Source: Flagellimonas myxillae (GTDB lineage Bacteria; Bacteroidota; Bacteroidia; Flavobacteriales; Flavobacteriaceae). From it: 64,000 nt of DNA. Of the stretch, positions 26,208 through 35,459 are shown one piece after another. The stretch lies in the NCBI RefSeq assembly GCF_023502235.1, contig NZ_JAMFLY010000002.1, forward strand, positions 868,001 to 932,000. The letters are read 5' to 3'. The position numbers were made by a program, and so were the translations under genes. The notes beneath the pieces were generated by a model. That model saw only the letters and a program-made list of their open reading frames with translations, was not told the origin of the DNA and made no database searches. Numbering within the stretch: the first letter of the stretch is position 1; each line of letters opens with the position of its first letter.

Positions 26208-27932
26208 ATGGCATCGCATTACGAAGCACCTATTCGAAAGCCCTTAGTACTTGGAGATAAAGGATACCACGATGTTACCGTGGATATTGCCGCTCCGGTA
26301 GAGGGAAGAGCCAACAAACAATGGTGGATTGTGTTTACCATTGCCCTTGTGGCATTCCTTTGGGGTCTGGGATGTATCATCTATACCATTTCAACAGGTA
26401 TCGGGGTTTGGGGTCTAAACCGAACGGTAAACTGGGCCTGGGATATCACCAACTTTGTATGGTGGGTAGGTATTGGTCACGCCGGAACCCTGATTTCGGC
26501 CGTATTATTGCTGTTCCGTCAAAAATGGAGAATGGCGATCAACCGTTCTGCGGAAGCCATGACCATCTTCTCGGTAATCCAGGCAGGATTGTTCCCGATC
26601 ATTCACATGGGTCGTCCATGGTTGGGATACTGGGTTTTGCCCATTCCAAACCAATTTGGGTCGCTTTGGGTGAACTTTAACTCCCCATTATTGTGGGACG
26701 TATTTGCAATCTCTACCTACCTTTCCGTTTCCTTGGTATTCTGGTGGACAGGATTGCTTCCAGATTTCGCCATGATTCGCGATAGGGCTATCAAGCCTTT
26801 CCAAAAGAAAATTTACAGCCTGTTGAGCTTTGGTTGGACAGGTCGCGCCAAAGATTGGCAGCGTTTTGAGGAAGTTTCCTTGGTATTGGCCGGTTTGGCA
26901 ACACCTTTGGTACTTTCCGTACACACCATTGTATCCTTTGACTTTGCCACATCGGTAATTCCAGGATGGCACACCACCATCTTCCCGCCTTATTTTGTTG
27001 CAGGTGCGATTTTCTCCGGATTTGCGATGGTAAACACCCTTTTGATCATAATGCGAAAGGTGTGTAACCTTGAAGCTTATATTACTGTACAGCATATCGA
27101 ACTGATGAACATTGTGATCATGATTACAGGTTCCATCGTGGGATGTGCCTATATCACCGAGTTGTTTATCGCTTGGTACTCCGGAGTGGAGTATGAGCAA
27201 TACGCCTTCTTGAACAGGGCTACCGGACCTTACTGGTGGGCATACTGGGCCATGATGACGTGTAACGTGTTCTCACCGCAGTTTATGTGGTTCAAGAAAT
27301 TGCGTACCAGTATCATGTTCTCCTTCTTTATTTCCATAGTGGTGAACATTGGAATGTGGTTTGAGCGTTTTGTGATTATTGTGACTTCCTTGCACAGGGA
27401 TTATCTGCCATCTTCCTGGACCATGTTCTCTCCAACTTTTGTAGACATTGGAATTTTCATTGGTACGATTGGATTCTTCTTTGTACTCTTCCTATTGTAC
27501 TCAAGAACCTTCCCTGTAATTGCCCAGGCAGAGGTAAAATCCATCCTGAAATCTTCCGGAGAGCGCTTTAAAAATCTTCGTGAAGCAGGAAAACCCCTTT
27601 ACGAGAAACCGTCAAAAGCAGGTAGCGTTGAAAAAGCGGAAGTGAAAGAGGAGCAAGCCGAAGCAGACCCAGCACAGCTGTCTTCACTTTTGGATGCCAT
27701 CGGGACCTTTGATGCGGATAAGGATTCTGCCGACGATTTAAAGAAAGTTAAGGGAATAGGTCCCCAAATGGAGGAAACTTTGAACCAGATCGGAATTTTC
27801 ACCTTTGCCCAAGTGAGCAAGATGACCGAAAAAGAATACAACCTGTTGGATTCCATTACCGGTTCCTTCCCTGGAAGGGCACAGCGCGATGATTGGGCAG
27901 GACAGGCTAAAATATTAAACGATAAAAAGTAG
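26208..27932 (+). CDS. actC: Alternative complex III, quinol-binding NrfD-like subunit ActC with C-terminal helix-hairpin-helix domain
   Basis: A 574-aa integral membrane protein of the NrfD/PsrC type with about ten membrane segments between residues 40 and 440; GHAGTLISA, HMGRPWLGYW and SVHTIVSFDFA are typical blocks. It binds menaquinol at the periplasmic side in this complex. After the last membrane helix there is a charged linker (about 445-490) and then an added domain: DDLKKVKGIGPQMEETLNQIG at about 511-531 and EKEYNLLDSITGSFPGRAQRDDW. This is a helix-hairpin-helix-like module of the kind often tagged onto other respiratory proteins. actD starts 2 bp after the stop codon. Confidence 0.92.
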   Translation: MASHYEAPIRKPLVLGDKGYHDVTVDIAAPVEGRANKQWWIVFTIALVAFLWGLGCIIYTISTGIGVWGLNRTVNWAWDITNFVWWVGIGHAGTLISAVLLLFRQKWRMAINRSAEAMTIFSVIQAGLFPIIHMGRPWLGYWVLPIPNQFGSLWVNFNSPLLWDVFAISTYLSVSLVFWWTGLLPDFAMIRDRAIKPFQKKIYSLLSFGWTGRAKDWQRFEEVSLVLAGLATPLVLSVHTIVSFDFATSVIPGWHTTIFPPYFVAGAIFSGFAMVNTLLIIMRKVCNLEAYITVQHIELMNIVIMITGSIVGCAYITELFIAWYSGVEYEQYAFLNRATGPYWWAYWAMMTCNVFSPQFMWFKKLRTSIMFSFFISIVVNIGMWFERFVIIVTSLHRDYLPSSWTMFSPTFVDIGIFIGTIGFFFVLFLLYSRTFPVIAQAEVKSILKSSGERFKNLREAGKPLYEKPSKAGSVEKAEVKEEQAEADPAQLSSLLDAIGTFDADKDSADDLKKVKGIGPQMEETLNQIGIFTFAQVSKMTEKEYNLLDSITGSFPGRAQRDDWAGQAKILNDKK

Positions 27933-27934
27933 TT

Positions 27935-28462
27935 ATGGCTTCAAAAGTTATACAGGCACTTTATAATGACGACGATGTGTTAATGCATGCCGTTAAAAAG
28001 GTTAGGGCGGAACACCATCATATTGAAGAGGTATATACCCCTTTCCCAGTGCACGGTTTGGACAAGGCCATGGGACTTGAGGATACCCGTATCGCCATTA
28101 CATCTTTTATGTATGGATGTTTGGGTCTGGCAGTTGCCATCACCATGATGAACTATATCATGATTGACGATTGGCCTCAGGATATTGGTGGTAAACCTAG
28201 CTTTAGCTACATGGCCAACATGCCTGCATTTGTGCCGATCATGTTTGAGATGACCGTGTTCTTTGCAGCTCACTTGATGGTAATTACTTTTTATCTGAGA
28301 AGTAGGATGTGGCCGTTTAAAAAAGCCGAAAACCCCGATGTTAGAACTACGGACGACCATTTTTTGATGGAAGTTGGGGTGCATGATAACGAGGATGAGC
28401 TAACTGCATTGCTTTGGGGTACCGGAGCCGTGGAAATTAAAGTTACAGAAAAGGATTCTTAA
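27935..28462 (+). CDS. actD: Alternative complex III, DUF3341 subunit ActD
   Basis: A 175-aa protein with two membrane helices (about 48-70 and 100-122) between a cytoplasmic N-terminal domain and a C-terminal tail. The N-terminus (ALYNDDDVLMHAVKKVRAEHHHIEEVYTPFPVHGLDKAMGL) is the DUF3341 signature. It is a structural subunit of the complex without cofactors. It starts 2 bp after actC and ends 4 bp before actE, so translation is probably coupled. Confidence 0.94.
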   Translation: MASKVIQALYNDDDVLMHAVKKVRAEHHHIEEVYTPFPVHGLDKAMGLEDTRIAITSFMYGCLGLAVAITMMNYIMIDDWPQDIGGKPSFSYMANMPAFVPIMFEMTVFFAAHLMVITFYLRSRMWPFKKAENPDVRTTDDHFLMEVGVHDNEDELTALLWGTGAVEIKVTEKDS

Positions 28463-28466
28463 GAAT

Positions 28467-29054
28467 ATGAAGCATTTTGGTAAAATAAGTGTTGTTTTGG
28501 CCTTGGTACTTTCCTTGGCATCTTGCGCGGACAAGAACAGCCCCAACTATCAGTACATGCCCAACATGTATGAGCCTGTTGGATATGAGACCTATCAAGG
28601 TTTTAATGATGGCGAAATAGTCCGTATAGGAATTTTCAAAGGTGTTTCATCTGCTTTGGTTCCGCCAGAAAATACCGTTGCAAGAGGGTATTTGCCCTAC
28701 AAATTCGAGAACACCTTGGAAGGTAAGGATTTGGCCCGCTTGGAGCCTAGTCCTCTGGATTCTTTGGATAGGGAAGCCAATTTGACCAAAGGAAAGGAAT
28801 TGTACGATATCTATTGTGCTATTTGCCATGGACCAAAAGGAAAGGGACAAGGTACCTTGGTGAAGCGAGAAAAAATATTGGGTGTGCCCAGCTACGAAGA
28901 TGTGGCACGAAACATTACAGTGGGAAGTACTTACCACACCATTTACTATGGCCTTAACTCCATGGGATCCTACGCCGCGCAAATGGCGAACGAGGAAGAA
29001 ATGTGGCAAGTGTCCGAGTACGTGATGAAATTAAAGGAAGACCTAACAAAATAA
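28467..29054 (+). CDS. actE: Alternative complex III, monohaem lipoprotein cytochrome c ActE
   Basis: A 195-aa lipoprotein with its lipobox LASC at Cys20 and one haem site, CAICH at 117-121 (YCAICHGPKGKGQG). A distal methionine lies in SMGSYAAQM. It would carry electrons out of the complex towards the oxidase. The preceding segment (YMPNMYEPVGYETY) is a conserved interface region of the family. The stop codon at 29052-29054 is directly followed by the actF region. Confidence 0.93.
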   Translation: MKHFGKISVVLALVLSLASCADKNSPNYQYMPNMYEPVGYETYQGFNDGEIVRIGIFKGVSSALVPPENTVARGYLPYKFENTLEGKDLARLEPSPLDSLDREANLTKGKELYDIYCAICHGPKGKGQGTLVKREKILGVPSYEDVARNITVGSTYHTIYYGLNSMGSYAAQMANEEEMWQVSEYVMKLKEDLTK

Positions 29055-29069
29055 TTGGATAAGTTTACT

Positions 29070-30404
29070 ATGTACACGTTTTCAAACAGACTTAGAATAG
29101 GATCTTTCATTGCCATGGCAGTGGGACTGATTTTTTTGGCAATCGGTTTTGTTTCGGCTCCTAGCACTCCAGAAGAAGCAAGAGCAATTGTGGCAGCTTC
29201 ACATGATGATCATCATGGAGGCGGACATGCCGAAGAAGCTTCCCATGGCGCAGAAGAAGCCCATGGGGCGGAAGCTGCGCACGATGAAGGACACGATGCT
29301 TCACATGATTTGCATTTGCTGCATCAACTTCAGAACAGACCATGGTCTGCCCTTTATGTAGCAGCCTTCTTTTTCTTTATGATTTCGTTGGGCGTATTGG
29401 CGTTTTATGCCATTCAACGTGCGGCCCAGGCTGGATGGTCGCCCATTCTGTTCAGGATCATGGAAGGTATTACCGCGTATTTAGTGCCCGGTGGAATCAT
29501 TGTATTTGTGATTTTGGTACTTTCTGTATTGCACATGAACCACATGTTCGTTTGGATGGATGCCGACGTAGTGGCACACGATAAATTATTGCAGGGAAAA
29601 GCGGGATATCTAAATCCGACTTTCTTCTTGGTACGTGCCGCAATCTTTTTGGGAGGATGGATCTTCTATAGGGAATATTCAAGAAAATTGTCATTGGCAC
29701 AAGATGCTTCTGAGGACAACTCCAACTTTGTAAAGAACTTTAGATGGTCTGCCGGATTCTTGGTATTCTATCTTGTTACAGAATCCATGATGTCTTGGGA
29801 TTGGATCATGAGTGTGGACCCACACTGGTTCAGTACCTTGTTTGGATGGTATGTATTTGCGAGTATGTTCGTTTCCGGAATCACCGTAATTGCGTTGATT
29901 TCGATTTATCTGAAGTCCAAAGGATACTTGGAGCAGGTAAATGATAGCCATATACATGATTTGGCGAAATTTATGTTTGCCATAAGCATCTTCTGGACCT
30001 ACCTATGGTTTGCCCAGTTTATGTTGATCTGGTATGCAAATATCCCTGAAGAGGTAACCTATTTTGTAGCGAGGTTCCAAGATTATAAAGTTCCATTTTT
30101 TGGCATGTTGGTCATGAATTTCATCTTCCCATTGTTGGTGTTGATGAACAGCGATTACAAACGCGTAAACTGGTTTGTAGTGATGGCTGGAATCGTGGTG
30201 TTGGCCGGACATTATTTGGACGTCTTCAACATGATTATGCCAGCAACCGTTGGGGACCAATGGCACATAGGAATACCTGAAATTGGTGGAATTTTGTTCT
30301 TTGGTGGATTGTTCGTTTTCTGGGTGTTCACCGCGCTTACCAAAGCACCTTTACAGCCCAAACGAAATCCATTTTTGGAAGAAAGTAGACAATTTCATTA
30401 TTAA
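29070..30404 (+). CDS. actF: Alternative complex III, second membrane subunit ActF
   Basis: A 444-aa membrane protein related to ActC, with about ten helices and an N-terminal hydrophobic segment at 12-30. The ATG at 29070 is chosen; a TTG at 29055 would add five residues. Between the first and second helices lies an unusual histidine-rich stretch (about residues 43-85) with HDDHHGGGHAEE, repeats of HGAEEAHGAEAAH and HDEGHDASHDLH. ActF is a structural partner of ActC in the known complex. It ends 27 bp before coxB. Confidence 0.92.
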   Translation: MYTFSNRLRIGSFIAMAVGLIFLAIGFVSAPSTPEEARAIVAASHDDHHGGGHAEEASHGAEEAHGAEAAHDEGHDASHDLHLLHQLQNRPWSALYVAAFFFFMISLGVLAFYAIQRAAQAGWSPILFRIMEGITAYLVPGGIIVFVILVLSVLHMNHMFVWMDADVVAHDKLLQGKAGYLNPTFFLVRAAIFLGGWIFYREYSRKLSLAQDASEDNSNFVKNFRWSAGFLVFYLVTESMMSWDWIMSVDPHWFSTLFGWYVFASMFVSGITVIALISIYLKSKGYLEQVNDSHIHDLAKFMFAISIFWTYLWFAQFMLIWYANIPEEVTYFVARFQDYKVPFFGMLVMNFIFPLLVLMNSDYKRVNWFVVMAGIVVLAGHYLDVFNMIMPATVGDQWHIGIPEIGGILFFGGLFVFWVFTALTKAPLQPKRNPFLEESRQFHY

Positions 30405-30431
30405 TACGATTAAGTCTTAGAGAGATATACA

Positions 30432-31490
30432 ATGACTGCATTATTAACATTGACTGTTTTAGTACTGGTGGCAATTGCAATCTGGCAAATGGCCAAGATT
30501 TTTGAATTGTCCCAGCTAAAAGCGGAAAACACTGGAGTAGCAACGGATAAGGACAACAAGTATAACGGATACTTGATGTTCGGCTTTCTATTCTTTATCT
30601 ACGGAATAACCATCTTCAGCTTTGTAAAATATTCCAAAGTGCTCTTGCCAGAGGCATCATCCGAGCATGGAGGTGGATACGACCAGTTGATGTGGGTTTC
30701 CTTTGCCATCATTTTCTTTGTGCAGACCATAACCCAATTCCTGTTGCACTATTTCGCGTACAAGTATCGCGGTGAAAAAGGGAAAAAAGCCCTCTTCTTC
30801 GCAGACAATGACCGCTTGGAGTTTATCTGGACCATTATTCCAGTTATCGTATTGGCCGGATTGATCCTTTGGGGCTTATATACTTGGACCAATATTATGG
30901 ACATCAATGACGAGGATGATCCCTTGATCGTGGAGCTGTATGCACAACAATTTAATTGGACCGCCAGATATGGAGGGGAGGACAATGTACTTGGTGATGC
31001 CAGTGTAAGACTTATTGATATTGACCGGGCCAACGTTTTGGGCTTGGATGAAGCTGATCCAAATAGTGCAGATGACGTTATCGTAAAGGAGCTTCACCTG
31101 CCAGTTGGAAGAAAGGTCAACTTTATGATGCGTTCGCAAGATGTACTGCATTCAGCATACATGCCACACTTTAGGGCACAAATGAACTGTGTTCCTGGGA
31201 TGATCACACAATTCTCATTCACTCCGACCATAACCACGGAAGAAATGAGATTGAATCCGGATGTGGTGGATAAGGTTAAAAGAACAAATGCCATTAGGGC
31301 AAAATGGGCTGCTGAAGGGAGACCCAATTCAGAGCCATGGGAATTCGACTATGTGTTGATTTGTAACAAGATTTGTGGTAAGTCCCACTACAATATGCAG
31401 ATGAAGATTATTGTAGAGACAGAAGAGGAATACAACAAATGGATTGCTGAACAAGCAACCTTCAAAGAAATGATAGCCCCGGCGGAATAA
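30432..31490 (+). CDS. coxB: Cytochrome c oxidase subunit II
   Basis: A 352-aa subunit with membrane segments at about 1-20, 47-66, 87-107 and 133-152, then a cupredoxin domain. CuA ligands are visible: His240 (DVLHSAYMPH), Cys311, Cys315, His319 and Met322 in CNKICGKSHYNM. The usual motif is CxExC; here the Glu position is Lys. There is no C-terminal cytochrome c domain, so electrons must come from ActE or ActA haems. Its adjacency to actF and coxA matches the supercomplex of alternative complex III with aa3 oxidase described in Flavobacterium johnsoniae. Confidence 0.95.
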   Translation: MTALLTLTVLVLVAIAIWQMAKIFELSQLKAENTGVATDKDNKYNGYLMFGFLFFIYGITIFSFVKYSKVLLPEASSEHGGGYDQLMWVSFAIIFFVQTITQFLLHYFAYKYRGEKGKKALFFADNDRLEFIWTIIPVIVLAGLILWGLYTWTNIMDINDEDDPLIVELYAQQFNWTARYGGEDNVLGDASVRLIDIDRANVLGLDEADPNSADDVIVKELHLPVGRKVNFMMRSQDVLHSAYMPHFRAQMNCVPGMITQFSFTPTITTEEMRLNPDVVDKVKRTNAIRAKWAAEGRPNSEPWEFDYVLICNKICGKSHYNMQMKIIVETEEEYNKWIAEQATFKEMIAPAE

Positions 31491-31532
31491 TAAAGCCCAG
31501 CAAAAAAACTAAAACAAAATTTAAAGAAGATT

Positions 31533-33350
31533 ATGTCAGCTACTGGACACGAACACGGACACGAAGATCACGGACATCATCATAAAGAGACCTTTGTAAC
31601 CAAATATATCTTTAGTCAAGACCATAAGATGATTGCCAAGCAATATCTTATTACGGGTGTCTTGATTATGGGCTTCATCGGAATTGCAATGTCGTTGTTG
31701 TTTAGAATGCAATTGGCATGGCCAGGAGAATCTTTCTCCGTCTTTGAGGCATTCTTGGGCAAATGGGCTCCCGATGGCGTAATGGACGCCGACATTTATC
31801 TTGGATTGGTTACCATGCACGGAACCATCATGGTGTTCTTTGTACTAACCGCTGGTCTAAGTGGTACCTTTAGTAACCTGTTGATTCCATTGCAAATTGG
31901 GGCACGTGATATGGCTTCGGGCTTCTTGAACATGCTTTCATTTTGGATGTTCTTCTTGTCTGCAGTGATTATGGTAATCTCCCTGTTTGTTGAAGCTGGA
32001 CCTGCCGCTGCCGGTTGGACCATCTATCCGCCCTTGAGCGCATTGCCAATGGCACAGCCTGGTTCGGGTGCAGGGATGACGCTCTGGTTGGTTTCCATGG
32101 CGATATTCATCGCATCATCACTACTAGGTTCCCTAAACTATATTGTAACCGTATTGAACCTTAGAACCAAGGGAATGTCCATGACACGTCTTCCATTGAC
32201 CATTTGGGCGTTTTTCGTAACCGCGGTAATAGGGGTTATTTCGTTCCCGGTTTTATTGTCAGCAGCGCTTCTGTTGATCATGGATAGAAGTTTTGGTACT
32301 TCCTTCTTCCTTTCAGATATCTTTATTCAAGGAGAAGTGTTGCACTATCAAGGTGGATCCCCCGTACTTTTTGAGCACTTGTTCTGGTTCTTGGGTCACC
32401 CTGAAGTATATATCGTAATTCTTCCGGCCATGGGTATCGTATCCGAAGTAATGGCCGTAAATGCACGTAAACCTATTTTTGGATATCGGGCGATGATTGC
32501 CTCCATTTTGGCAATTGCCTTCCTATCCACCATTGTATGGGGTCACCACATGTTCATCTCCGGGATGAATCCGTTCTTGGGCTCCGTATTTACGTTTACC
32601 ACCTTATTGATCGCAATCCCATCCGCAGTAAAAGCTTTTAACTGGATTACCACCTTATGGAAAGGCAATCTCCAGCTCAACCCCGGAATGCTCTTCTCCA
32701 TAGGTATGGTATCAACCTTTATAACAGGTGGTCTTACCGGAATTATTTTGGGAGATAGTACCTTGGACATTAATGTACACGACACCTATTTTGTTGTGGC
32801 CCACTTCCACTTGGTAATGGGTATTTCTGCCCTTTACGGATTGTTTGCTGGGGTATATCACTGGTTCCCTAAAATGTTCCAGGGTAGAATGATGAACAAA
32901 AACTTGGGTTATGTCCATTTCTGGATTACCGCTATAGGATCTTATGGAATTTTCTTCCCCATGCACTTTGTGGGAATGGCAGGGGTACCCCGTAGGTACT
33001 ACGAAAATACAGCCTTCCCCATGTTTGATGATTTGACCAATGTCCAGGTGTTGATGACGGTTTTCGCCCTCATCACGGCAGCGGCCCAGTTGGTATTTGC
33101 CTTCAACTTTATCCAAAGTATATTCTACGGTAAAAAAGGATCCTTGAATCCTTGGAATGCCACTACTTTGGAATGGACCGCACCTCAAAAGCACATCCAC
33201 GGAAACTGGCCAGGGGCTATTCCACATGTACACCGTTGGGCGTATGATTACAGCAAGACCTATGAGAATGGGGAATACATCTTGCCAGGACAGGATTTTG
33301 TGCCGCAGACGGTGCCGCTACAAGATAATGAGGAAGAACTCAACCATTAA
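31533..33350 (+). CDS. coxA: Cytochrome c oxidase subunit I
   Basis: A 605-aa haem-copper oxidase core subunit with about twelve helices. Haem and copper ligands are all visible: His near 95 (TMHGTIM), His near 288 in FLGHPEVYIVILP with the cross-linked Tyr, the HH pair near 338 (WGHHMFISG), and the two His near 424-426 (FVVAHFHLVMG). A His-rich N-terminus (HEHGHEDHGHHH) precedes the first helix. Subunits III and IV are not here but at 58459-60543. It is the last gene of the act-cox operon; a terminator follows 22 bp later. Confidence 0.97.
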   Translation: MSATGHEHGHEDHGHHHKETFVTKYIFSQDHKMIAKQYLITGVLIMGFIGIAMSLLFRMQLAWPGESFSVFEAFLGKWAPDGVMDADIYLGLVTMHGTIMVFFVLTAGLSGTFSNLLIPLQIGARDMASGFLNMLSFWMFFLSAVIMVISLFVEAGPAAAGWTIYPPLSALPMAQPGSGAGMTLWLVSMAIFIASSLLGSLNYIVTVLNLRTKGMSMTRLPLTIWAFFVTAVIGVISFPVLLSAALLLIMDRSFGTSFFLSDIFIQGEVLHYQGGSPVLFEHLFWFLGHPEVYIVILPAMGIVSEVMAVNARKPIFGYRAMIASILAIAFLSTIVWGHHMFISGMNPFLGSVFTFTTLLIAIPSAVKAFNWITTLWKGNLQLNPGMLFSIGMVSTFITGGLTGIILGDSTLDINVHDTYFVVAHFHLVMGISALYGLFAGVYHWFPKMFQGRMMNKNLGYVHFWITAIGSYGIFFPMHFVGMAGVPRRYYENTAFPMFDDLTNVQVLMTVFALITAAAQLVFAFNFIQSIFYGKKGSLNPWNATTLEWTAPQKHIHGNWPGAIPHVHRWAYDYSKTYENGEYILPGQDFVPQTVPLQDNEEELNH

Positions 33351-33370
33351 GGTGTTCAAAGAAAAAAAGA

Positions 33371-33398
33371 AGCCCATCTCTAACGGATGGGTTTTTTG
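33371..33398 (+). terminator. Terminator of the act-cox operon
   Basis: Stem CCCATC/GATGGG (33373-33391) with a 7-base loop, then six Ts. Confidence 0.8.
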
Positions 33399-33470
33399 TT
33401 TGTGGAGTTTGGTACAGCAATTGTTATCGCTAATTGTAATATCTTTAATAACCCATAAAAGCGAATTCTT

Positions 33471-34298
33471 TTGAAAAATCTTGCAATACTCCTCTTGCTG
33501 CTTTGCCAAGTAACCTTATGGGGGCAGCGAAAACCTAAAATTAAGGGCAGTAGGATCGTTACGGAGGTCAATGGGGAGCTTCCCATGTTCAATGCGGTAC
33601 AGTTAAATGACGATTTGGATATCGTTCTTAAAAAATCCTTTGGTCCAGGCTATGAAATTATCGCAGATGATAATTTGATTGACATTCTTAAGTTCAAGGT
33701 GGTGGATGGTACCTTGATCATAAGTTCTTTCTACGATGTGACCGCCAAAAAACAAATGGATATCACCGTTAACTATACGGAGCTTCGAGCGATTACCGCC
33801 AAGGAAGGCAGAATTTCGGCCCCGGACATGATCAGCAGCGATGAACTTTTTGTGGATGCATTTGCCAACACCCGATTGGAAATTCACGCAAGCGCTGCGG
33901 TGATGGATATTAATTTGGAAGATAACAGCCGAGCCGATTTTAATGTGGATGTGGATTCCCTCAACATTAGTGTGAACAATAGGGCGGAAGGCTATGTTTA
34001 CGCTGTGAACGAGGTTAGTTTAATAGACTTGGAACAAAATGGTTCCCTTACCTTTGAAGGGACTTCGGATAGGGTTGAAGCTAATCTGACCGGCAATTCG
34101 AGATTAAAGGGCGAAAAGATGGAGGCTGCAACCATTGCGGCAAAACTGGCAAACAGTGCGGTTGCCCGTTTGTACGCCTATCGCGACCTGGAATTGAGCG
34201 CCATCGACAATACCCGAATCTATTTATATGGAAATCCAAAGATTACTATTTTGGAATTTTTGAATACGGCACAACTGCTAAAAAAAGAGGAACCTTAA
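33471..34298 (+). CDS. Exported DUF2807 (GIN domain) protein, TTG start
   Basis: A 275-aa protein with a signal peptide ([18 protein letters not shown]) that begins directly at a TTG codon; no ATG or GTG lies in a position that would keep the signal peptide, so TTG is taken as the start. The rest is a beta-helix-like DUF2807 domain, with repeats such as [34 protein letters not shown] and [18 protein letters not shown]. The family is called putative auto-transporter adhesin head, but the role is unknown. It ends 4 bp before ruvB and is probably co-transcribed with it. Confidence 0.85.
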   Translation: MKNLAILLLLLCQVTLWGQRKPKIKGSRIVTEVNGELPMFNAVQLNDDLDIVLKKSFGPGYEIIADDNLIDILKFKVVDGTLIISSFYDVTAKKQMDITVNYTELRAITAKEGRISAPDMISSDELFVDAFANTRLEIHASAAVMDINLEDNSRADFNVDVDSLNISVNNRAEGYVYAVNEVSLIDLEQNGSLTFEGTSDRVEANLTGNSRLKGEKMEAATIAAKLANSAVARLYAYRDLELSAIDNTRIYLYGNPKITILEFLNTAQLLKKEEP

Positions 34299-34302
34299 GA
34301 AG

Positions 34303-35325
34303 ATGAACGAAAACCTGGATCCGACATCCGACAATTACTCCCAAGAAGAACTGGATATTGAAAGGGCTTTGCGCCCAATCACCTTCGATGATTTCACGGG
34401 TCAGGAGCAGGTATTGGAAAACCTAAAGGTTTTTGTGCAAGCGGCAAATCTTAGGGGAGAAGCCTTAGATCATACACTTTTTCATGGCCCTCCTGGATTG
34501 GGGAAGACCACCTTGGCGCATATTTTGGCCAATGAGTTGGGTGTGGGCATAAAAGTGACTTCTGGTCCAGTGTTGGACAAACCAGGTGACTTGGCCGGTC
34601 TGTTAACCAATCTTGAAGAACGTGATGTACTCTTTATAGACGAGATTCATCGGTTGAGCCCCATTGTGGAGGAATATCTGTATTCGGCCATGGAGGACTA
34701 TAAGATTGATATCATGATCGAAACTGGGCCCAATGCCCGGACTGTCCAAATCAACTTAAGCCCATTTACCTTGGTGGGTGCTACTACCCGTTCGGGCCTT
34801 TTAACAGCTCCCATGCGAGCCCGTTTTGGCATCCAAAGTCGTTTGCAGTATTACCATACCGAATTACTCTCGACCATTGTGCAGCGCAGTGCGGATATTT
34901 TAAAAGTGCCAATTACTAACGAAGCCGCCATCGAAATTGCTGGCCGTAGTCGCGGCACCCCGAGAATTTGCAATGCCCTGCTTCGAAGGGTTCGGGATTT
35001 TGCCCAAATCAAGGGCAATGGAAACATCGATATGGAAATTTCCAAGTTTGGGTTGAAAGCATTGAATGTTGATGCCCATGGTTTAGATGAAATGGACAAT
35101 AAGATCCTATCCACCATTATCGACAAATTTAAGGGCGGACCTGTTGGTATTACCACACTAGCCACGGCAGTCTCCGAAAGCGCTGAAACCATTGAAGAAG
35201 TGTATGAACCTTTCTTGATCCAACAAGGGTTTATAATGCGGACCCCAAGGGGGCGTGAAGTCACCGAACTGGCCTATAAACACCTCGGCAAGATTAAAGG
35301 AGGTCCCCAAGGGGAGCTTTTTTAA
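34303..35325 (+). CDS. ruvB: Holliday junction branch migration ATPase RuvB
   Basis: A 340-aa AAA+ motor that drives branch migration with RuvA. Walker [10 protein letters not shown] near 62-70, Walker [10 protein letters not shown] near 113, sensor 1 GATTRSG near 163 and the arginine finger region APMRARFG near 172 are present, with a C-terminal winged helix ([21 protein letters not shown]). ruvA is not adjacent; it lies at 45562-46143. Confidence 0.97.
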   Translation: MNENLDPTSDNYSQEELDIERALRPITFDDFTGQEQVLENLKVFVQAANLRGEALDHTLFHGPPGLGKTTLAHILANELGVGIKVTSGPVLDKPGDLAGLLTNLEERDVLFIDEIHRLSPIVEEYLYSAMEDYKIDIMIETGPNARTVQINLSPFTLVGATTRSGLLTAPMRARFGIQSRLQYYHTELLSTIVQRSADILKVPITNEAAIEIAGRSRGTPRICNALLRRVRDFAQIKGNGNIDMEISKFGLKALNVDAHGLDEMDNKILSTIIDKFKGGPVGITTLATAVSESAETIEEVYEPFLIQQGFIMRTPRGREVTELAYKHLGKIKGGPQGELF

Positions 35326-35459
35326 CGTGCTGCCTGACCCATTTATCATATTTTTTGATTGATTTTTTATATTTTAAGTAGGTAAAGAGTACTTTCTTTA
35401 AGTAACCATTCCCGTCACTGAATCAATTTTGCGATTGGGATTTCAATCTTCACTTCAGG

